Source: an uncultured Lachnospiraceae bacterium
GTDB taxonomy: Bacteria > Bacillota > Clostridia > Lachnospirales > Lachnospiraceae
DNA length: 64,000 nucleotides
NCBI GenBank assembly: GCA_910585965.1
Contig: CAJUHH010000002.1
Coordinates: forward strand, 248,001 to 312,000
Direction of reading: 5' to 3'
Below are positions 59,901 through 64,000 of this stretch, piece after piece. The first letter of the stretch is position 1. Every line of letters begins with the position of its first letter. The notes under the pieces were generated by a model. It was not told the DNA's origin. It saw only the letters and a list, made by a program, of their open reading frames with translations, and searched no databases. A program made the position numbers and the translations under genes.

Positions 59901-60804
59901 AGAGGGCGGCTGGAAACGGGAGAAAGGGGAAGGGGGGATGGGATGGAGCCATGCCCAAATGGAAATCAGGGTCATTTCCGAGGAGGATCTTCTTGGGGCC
60001 GAAATCAGGGATCAGATCGCAGCCGAGGGGACGCGGAGGAGGCTGGAATGCTCCGATCCATTGACCGATACGGACATCCGATGGATGACAGAGGTGTCCG
60101 ATATTTTCGCTATGCCTTATAAACACAGCAATTTAGCGGACTTATATACAAAAACCACTGTGTCAGAATTAAAGAAGGCAGGGCAAGGGGAAGAAAAGAT
60201 GTCCCTGGAAAAGGATTTTTCATTCCGATTATACGAGCTGGAGGAAGAGAATGTCATACCCTATATTCCAAAGTTTATGAAGGAGGAAGAAAGCCTTGGA
60301 GGGGCGGGGAGGGGGACGGCGTTCCATAAGGTGATGGAACTGCTGGATTTTGGAGAGGCTGCGGAGCCGGTGGAGAAACAGATGGAGGAAATGGTGCGGG
60401 CAGGAAAATTGCCGCCGGAGTATGCCAAAGCCGTTTCGCTTCCGGCAATCCATACGTTTCTCTCTACGAATCTGGCCAAACGTATGAAAAATGCCGAAAA
60501 ATCGGGCAAGTTATACCGGGAGCAGCCATTTGTCCTCGGGATTTTTGCCGATGAGCTGAACGGGAAATTTCCGAAGGACGAACTCGTGCTGATCCAGGGA
60601 GTGATAGACGTTTATTTTGAAGAGAACGGGGAACTTATAGTGGCGGATTATAAGACGGACCGGGTGGAGGACGGGAAGGAATTGGTGGAAAAATACCGAA
60701 AGCAGCTGGAATATTATGCGAGGGCGCTGGAGCAGCTGACGGGGAAAAGGGTGAAGGAGAAAATCATTTATTCCTTTAGACTTCATGAGGAAATTATGCT
60801 ATAA
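56989..60804 (+). CDS. addA: AddAB helicase-nuclease subunit AddA
   Basis: 1271 residues, a normal AddA size. UvrD-type helicase: Q motif 'YTEEQQQVID', Walker A AAAGSGKT (24-31), 'VVTFTNAAAAEMRERI' (Ia), Walker B 'ILIDEYQDSN', 'VGDVKQSIYKFRLARPEIF' (III), 'MSIHKSKGLEFPVCFV' (V) and 'ELRVLYVALTRAKEKLIM' (VI). The C-terminal RecB-type nuclease has 'GVIDVYFEENGELIVADYKTD' near 1204-1224. Forms one operon with addB. It contains a promoter-like sequence at its very end. Confidence 0.96.
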   Translation: MAVIYTEEQQQVIDTHGCNILVSAAAGSGKTAVLTERIVKMISDEKHPIDIDRLLVVTFTNAAAAEMRERIGAAIAKRLEEEPENGHLQKQATLIHNAQITTIDSFCMFVIRNNFNDIGLDPGFRVADEGELKLMKQDVMKELLEERFAGREEEFLHCVEYFSTGNRDDAIEGHILKLYQLAESNPWPEEWLEERKADYRIADAEELERAEFIRFGVEQAALMAEDCLRRTEECLKICAQPDGPYMYGEILEREAEALRRLASVKGYSEGYALFQGMSFGRLPSKKDDSVSRQKRELVQEIRKETKETVKRLCGKFFPLLPETAVEYMKGSESAIAVLIDLALSFKAALDKKKRENNIIDFSDMEHLALSILVRKTDEKGEGREGKRYEPSRTALDYRDYFEEILIDEYQDSNLVQEMLLESISGEENGKFNRFMVGDVKQSIYKFRLARPEIFMEKYGEYGKEGTERRRIDLHRNFRSRAEVLDSVNFIFSRIMGKSLGGVEYDEEAALYPGAVYPVQKEKEGMSPNHTELLLIRKEKAEDDGEEESRKQKDGQEKNMSDRQREAYAVARRIRELMEDFLVTDKESGKLRRISYRDIVILLRTNAGWDEDFKSVLKEEGIPSHVLSRTGYFAAKEIRILLQLLRVLDNPNQDIPLFGVMRSCFGGFTDGEIAWMKGKGEEGKKDLYACLKAWGGETDGMDGTGIKEAGGAPDKGERLKKKVRDFLHFLEEYRDKTVYMPIHELLQDIVTGTGYMNYIAAMPGGGQRRANVQMLLEKAAAFEQTSYYGLFHFIRYMEQLEKYDVDYGEANILDENADVVRIMSIHKSKGLEFPVCFVCGLAKKFNLQDTSGKMIADMDMGIGVDYVDVERRMQGKTVRKNIIGEKMRLDSLGEELRVLYVALTRAKEKLIMTGVADKLEKKLAVLALDSMGQNMEKLAYGRRAQAGSFLDLLLPALAVHPAFGTLLQEYGGEGGWKREKGEGGMGWSHAQMEIRVISEEDLLGAEIRDQIAAEGTRRRLECSDPLTDTDIRWMTEVSDIFAMPYKHSNLADLYTKTTVSELKKAGQGEEKMSLEKDFSFRLYELEEENVIPYIPKFMKEEESLGGAGRGTAFHKVMELLDFGEAAEPVEKQMEEMVRAGKLPPEYAKAVSLPAIHTFLSTNLAKRMKNAEKSGKLYREQPFVLGIFADELNGKFPKDELVLIQGVIDVYFEENGELIVADYKTDRVEDGKELVEKYRKQLEYYARALEQLTGKRVKEKIIYSFRLHEEIML

Positions 60805-60805
60805 T
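60777..60805 (+). promoter_or_regulatory. Possible promoter of the patatin-like gene
   Basis: TAGACT (60777-60782), 17-bp spacer, TATAAT (60800-60805), lying over the end of addA, 50 bases before the GTG start. Confidence 0.4.
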
Positions 60806-60854
60806 ATACTGCGTCAATGCACAGGCAGGGCAGACAGAAAAAGGAGGAAAACGG

Positions 60855-61712
60855 GTGGAAGATTCTGGGATTATTTTAGAAGGAGGAGCTATGCGCAGCA
60901 TGTTTTCGGCAGGCGTATTGGATTCTTTTCTTGACAATGGAATAGAGGTTCCGAATGTCATCGCGGTATCGGCAGGGGCTTATGCCGGGATGAATTATGT
61001 GTCGGGGCAGAGGGGCCGGGTATTGGATGCGGTGATCAAGCCATTGGAAACGGAAAAATATATGGGATTCCAGACTTTCCTGAAGAGGGGAACGTTTTTC
61101 GATATGGATTTTTTGTTTGACGAAGTTCCAAAACGGAAGGCTCCTTTTGATTTTCAGGCTTTTTCCGAGTCTGCGAAAAAATTTATTACAAGCACGGTGA
61201 ACTGCCTGACAGGAGAAGCGGTCTACCATGACCATTTTCCTGATATGGACCAGTTTTTCCATGTGTGCAAGGCGGCCAATTCCATGCCCTTTATAGCAAA
61301 AATAACGGAAATCGACGGAATCCCCATGCTGGACGGGGGGATGGCGGATGCGATTCCCATTGTCAGGGCGCTGGAAGAGGGCTGGAAAAAAGTTGTAGTG
61401 GTGATGACAAGGGATAAGAAATATCGGAAGAAAAAAAGACATGTGTATCTTGCTTTTTTGAAGCTGGTTTATCATAAATATCCGGAATTCGTACATATGG
61501 TGGCCGGAAGGGCGGAAAAATATAACGAATCCCTGGACACGCTGGAACGGCTGGAAAGGGAAGGCCGTGCTTTTATCCTGCGGCCGGAGGAGGGAATGAA
61601 CCTGGAAAATAATGAGTCGGATGCGGACAGGCTGAGGGAATATTATCGGCATGGCTATGAGGTGTCGGAGGAGAGGAAGGAAGAATTGAGGGACTTTTTG
61701 GAGGAGCAATAA
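60855..61712 (+). CDS. Patatin-like phospholipase family protein (YjjU/RssA-like)
   Basis: 285 residues. The oxyanion loop 'EGGAMRSMFSAGVLD' is followed by the nucleophile elbow 'VSAGAYAG' (Ser39) and the dyad Asp in 'MLDGGMADAIPI', all of the patatin fold. The C-terminal part ('NESLDTLERLEREGRAFILRPEEG', 'LREYYRHGYEVSEERKEELRDFL') is as in the YjjU-like group. Cytoplasmic lipid acyl hydrolase is the likely role; the substrate is unknown. Starts with GTG, with AAGGAGG at good spacing. Confidence 0.88.
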   Translation: MEDSGIILEGGAMRSMFSAGVLDSFLDNGIEVPNVIAVSAGAYAGMNYVSGQRGRVLDAVIKPLETEKYMGFQTFLKRGTFFDMDFLFDEVPKRKAPFDFQAFSESAKKFITSTVNCLTGEAVYHDHFPDMDQFFHVCKAANSMPFIAKITEIDGIPMLDGGMADAIPIVRALEEGWKKVVVVMTRDKKYRKKKRHVYLAFLKLVYHKYPEFVHMVAGRAEKYNESLDTLERLEREGRAFILRPEEGMNLENNESDADRLREYYRHGYEVSEERKEELRDFLEEQ

Positions 61713-61800
61713 ACAATGATTAAGGTGTATGAGCATGGATCAGGATGGGTTATATTTTTTTGACGGGAAGCCGGAGGCATTGCTTTTGTAGGAGGCTTTT

Positions 61801-62172
61801 ATGGAGCAGGGGGTACATTTTATGGGAAATGAGAAGATATATCAGATGGATTTTTCAAAGGTCTATGATCTGCTTGTCAATAAGGCGGAGCGAAAGGGGC
61901 GGACAAGGCAGGAGGTTGACGAGGTGATCCGCTGGCTTACCGGGTACAGCCAGCCGGAACTGGAGGGGATGCTGGAAAGGCCGGTGCCTTATGGGGATTT
62001 CTTCCGGGATGCCCCGGAACCCAATGAAAACAGGAGGCTGATTAAAGGCATGGTCTGCGGTGTCAGGGTGGAAGATATTGAAGAGCCTCTGATGCGGGAG
62101 ATCCGTTATCTGGATAAGCTGGTTGACGAGCTTGCCAGGGGGAAGGCCATGGATAAGATACTGCGTAAATAA
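61801..62172 (+). CDS. DUF2200-family protein
   Basis: 123 residues. 'KIYQMDFSKVYDLLVNKAERKGRTRQEVDEVIRWLTGYSQPELEGML' and 'RRLIKGMVCGVRVEDIEEPLMREIRYLDKLVDEL' are the DUF2200 signature. The ATG at 61801 has an AGGAGG site 5 bases upstream, giving 7 residues more than the family start at 61822. Function unknown. In the 88-base gap before it, a reading frame at 61735-61791 encodes 18 residues (MDQDGLYFFDGKPEALLL) and looks like a remnant. Confidence 0.82.
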   Translation: MEQGVHFMGNEKIYQMDFSKVYDLLVNKAERKGRTRQEVDEVIRWLTGYSQPELEGMLERPVPYGDFFRDAPEPNENRRLIKGMVCGVRVEDIEEPLMREIRYLDKLVDELARGKAMDKILRK

Positions 62173-62211
62173 AGAGGCGGCATATGGGGCTGTCATTGGG
62201 CATCTCTTCTG

Positions 62212-62248
62212 AGGCGCCCCCTTAAAGTTAGACTTTAAGGGGGCGCCT
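62212..62248. terminator. Bidirectional terminator between convergent genes
   Basis: A 17-bp perfect stem (62212-62228 with 62232-62248; arm begins AGGCGCCCCC) with a 3-base loop and T/A-rich flanks on both sides. It separates DUF2200 (+) from the diguanylate cyclase (-). Confidence 0.85.
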
Positions 62249-62283
62249 TAATATTTTGGCTGGAAGCGCTTTTTCTATGTATG

Positions 62284-63204
62284 CTACTCTTTCCATTGCA
62301 CCATTTTTTCATTCATCCAGACAACCTGGTTCCGGCCAAGGTCTTTGGCGTTGTACAGCATCTGGTCTGCGATCTTTAGATACGTTTCATATTGATCTCC
62401 TATTTGAGGGAAGAGGGTGATTCCGCCCATGCTGACTGTGACGTATGGAGGGCCGCACTCCTTGCCTTTATGTTCAATATGTAAATCTTCTATTGCCCGG
62501 CGGATATTTTTAAAGTGGCTGAATACCTCTTCTGCGGTTCCCCCTAAAACAACAGCGATAAATTCTTCCCCGCCATAACGGGCGAATAAGTCCGTGCTCC
62601 GTCTCAGGCAGGAGCCTGCGGCCTGGGCTACGGCGGCGATGACCCGGTCCCCGGCAGGATGCCCGTAGGTGTCGTTATACACTTTGAACTTGTCAATGTC
62701 AAACATGCAGACGGAAAAGGGAGCTTTTAAACGGATGGCTTCCTGCCATTTCAAAATGCTTTGCTGGTCATAACATCTTCGGTTCGCGATCTGGGTCAGT
62801 TCATCCACCATAGCCTGTTGCTCGATCCGGGAGCGGTACCGGTATAATTTAATATGGGTGTTTACCCGCGCCCTGACGATCGGCGGATGGAAGGGTTTGA
62901 CGATATAGTCCACAGCCCCCAGGATCAACCCCTGCTCTTCGCTGTTTGCGTCGGAAAGGCTGGTGATCAGAATGACAGGAATATGTTCCGTGACCAATTC
63001 TTCCTGCAATTTTTTTAACAAAACAAAGCCGTCCATTTCGGGCATGACGACATCCAGAAGGATCAGGGAATATTCCCCGGTTTTGGCATACGCAAGCCCG
63101 TCGCTCGCCGTGTGGGCGAGAGAAATATCATAGCTGTCTTCCAGGATGCCTTTTAAATAGTGAGCGTGTACGATGCTGTCATCGATAATCAATATTTTTT
63201 CCAT
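62284..63204 (-). CDS. Response regulator with GGDEF domain (diguanylate cyclase)
   Basis: 306 residues. Receiver domain 1-120 with 'ILIIDDS', phosphoacceptor Asp51 in 'LILLDVVMPEMDG' and Lys103 in 'DYIVKPF'. The GGDEF domain (130-300) has the active motif GGEEF at 211-215 and an RSTD inhibitory I-site at 202-205, placed 5 residues before it, so it should make cyclic di-GMP under product control. This PleD/WspR-like enzyme has no kinase gene beside it. Confidence 0.94.
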   Translation of the reverse strand: MEKILIIDDSIVHAHYLKGILEDSYDISLAHTASDGLAYAKTGEYSLILLDVVMPEMDGFVLLKKLQEELVTEHIPVILITSLSDANSEEQGLILGAVDYIVKPFHPPIVRARVNTHIKLYRYRSRIEQQAMVDELTQIANRRCYDQQSILKWQEAIRLKAPFSVCMFDIDKFKVYNDTYGHPAGDRVIAAVAQAAGSCLRRSTDLFARYGGEEFIAVVLGGTAEEVFSHFKNIRRAIEDLHIEHKGKECGPPYVTVSMGGITLFPQIGDQYETYLKIADQMLYNAKDLGRNQVVWMNEKMVQWKE

Positions 63205-63328
63205 ATGCAGACTCCTTGTTTCATATTTTTATATACGAAAAAATGTAAAAATATGTATATTGACTTAATTAGAAGTATATCATACCGAATTGCTTTGTCA
63301 ACCGGGCGGGCGTTCACAGCCGCTAAAA

Positions 63329-63357
63329 ACGAATTCATTTTCTATGCATATAATTTA
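63329..63357 (+). promoter_or_regulatory. Possible sigma-K-like promoter of the collagen-like gene
   Basis: AC at 63329-63330, 16 bases, CATATAATT at 63347-63355. This resembles the AC/CATANNNTA pattern of late mother-cell promoters, with one mismatch, and would suit a spore-surface protein. A TATAAT is also contained in it (63349-63354), but without a good -35. Confidence 0.3.
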
Positions 63358-63409
63358 TTAGGATAAATGGATTATCCTTTCATATGAAATAAAAAAGGGG
63401 TGACTTTTA

Positions 63410-64000
63410 TTGAACAGTTTTAATACAAATCGGATGTTTCGTCCACCGAATCTGTTCGGTACGGGAAGGGATTCCGGCAGGAATTATAATCATAATATGA
63501 TACAGCCTTGCTATTGCGAATCGGAGCCAGCGCCAGAAGAAGATGTTAATCTGCCGGACTTCGTTTGCGAACGCGGAGAACCAGGGCCGATGGGGCCGAG
63601 AGGGGAACCGGGTCCGCCGGGCTGTCCCGGCGAAAGAGGAGAAACCGGCCCGCAGGGGGTTACAGGGCCGCAAGATCCCCAGGGCGCTACCGGGCCGATG
63701 GGACCAAAGGGCGAACCTGGGGAACGCGGGCCAGCAGGACCTCCGGGTTATCCGCAAAATAGTATATTTGCATCATTTTTAGCGCAGGGCATTATTATGC
63801 CGGAAAGCGCCAGCCTTCCATTGAAAATAAATATACCTGATATCACACAAAACATATCTCTCTGCAACCATTATTCTGTTATGCTGACTCCCGGCTGTTA
63901 TGCCATCTGTTATTATGTATCCACAGTGATGAAAAAACATGGTTTTATAAAACTTACTCCAGTATTCAACGACTGCGAACAGACAGCATATACGGCGTAT
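63410..64000 (+). CDS. Collagen-like (Gly-X-Y) surface protein, 3' end outside window
   Basis: At least 197 residues, cut by the window edge. It starts with TTG after AAGGGGTG. A 60-residue N-terminal region ('RMFRPPNLFGTG', 'QPCYCESEPAPEEDVNLPDFVCERG') leads to 20 consecutive triplets (GEP GPM GPR GEP GPP and so on). Triplet 12 is DPQ instead of GPQ, breaking the perfect repeat. The following domain ('NSIFASFLAQGIIMPESASLPLKI', 'CNHYSVMLTPGCYAICYYVS') looks like a BclA-type trimeric jelly-roll. Likely a cell- or spore-surface fibre; spore exosporium is the closest analogy. Confidence 0.85.
   Translation, partial: MNSFNTNRMFRPPNLFGTGRDSGRNYNHNMIQPCYCESEPAPEEDVNLPDFVCERGEPGPMGPRGEPGPPGCPGERGETGPQGVTGPQDPQGATGPMGPKGEPGERGPAGPPGYPQNSIFASFLAQGIIMPESASLPLKINIPDITQNISLCNHYSVMLTPGCYAICYYVSTVMKKHGFIKLTPVFNDCEQTAYTAY

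Noticed and set aside
1..64000. tRNA/rRNA genes, insertion sequences, prophage or plasmid functions
   Set aside because: No cloverleaf-like sequence, rRNA sequence, transposase, integrase, phage structural or replication-initiation gene was recognised; small RNAs without strong motifs could have been missed by eye.

Overview
The window looks like a chromosome segment of an anaerobic Clostridia species, most likely a Lachnospiraceae gut commensal. This rests on AGGAGG-type ribosome binding sites, moderate G+C with AT-rich inserts, AddAB, CUT1 sugar ABC genes with a YesMN-type two-component pair, and several small families (DUF6106, DUF6062, DUF2225, DUF2200) that I associate with this group. 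The species is not determined. No tRNA, rRNA, CRISPR array, intact insertion sequence or prophage was seen.

Layout. 0-2.2 kb: tail of a membrane protein, a zinc metallopeptidase, a small HTH regulator, and a complete type III toxin-antitoxin locus (promoter, two 48-nt RNA repeats, hairpin, ToxN/CptN-like toxin). 2.2-9.3 kb: TetR regulator with an MFS transporter and matching operators, an AraC regulator, a HAD phosphatase, an sce7726-like nuclease-fold protein, a lipoprotein serpin and a membrane HTH protein. 9.3-11.2 kb: RloA-RloB-like pair with the second gene apparently frameshifted. 11.4-15.9 kb: PheB-like ACT protein, hom, a phosphoglycerate-mutase-like probable homoserine kinase, and aspartate kinase, forming a threonine branch. 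15.9-18.4 kb: divergent type II restriction-modification genes (HindVP-like endonuclease, C5 methyltransferase). 18.4-24.4 kb: membrane protein, class III Fic protein, two GNAT genes, a 31-bp perfect inverted repeat, DUF6106, guaB and an HTH gene. 24.4-32 kb: glnS, DUF2225, MocR-type regulator, Asp-rich anchored protein, TetR plus DJ-1 protein, tag and DUF6062.

32-40 kb: chemoreceptor, FMN-binding lipoprotein, a PfkB-like kinase without the usual catalytic Asp, uracil permease, M19 dipeptidase and a very AT-rich two-gene cassette of unknown function. 40.2-51.7 kb: a carbohydrate module. GH94 phosphorylase and phosphohexomutase are followed by a YesM-type kinase, CUT1 binding protein, two permeases, a YesN-type regulator and a soluble CZB-type chemoreceptor. 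The simplest model is uptake of a beta-linked oligosaccharide, phosphorolysis to sugar 1-phosphate and entry into glycolysis. 51.8-62.2 kb: a metallo-beta-lactamase/HAD fusion, addB, addA, a patatin-like protein and DUF2200. 62.3-64 kb: a response-regulator diguanylate cyclase and the start of a collagen-like protein that runs off the window.

The unusual feature is how many small defence or conflict modules sit singly among housekeeping operons, most of them more AT-rich than their surroundings: type III TA, RloAB, restriction-modification, Fic and the unknown cassette. Several palindromic or repeated non-coding elements lie at gene boundaries.
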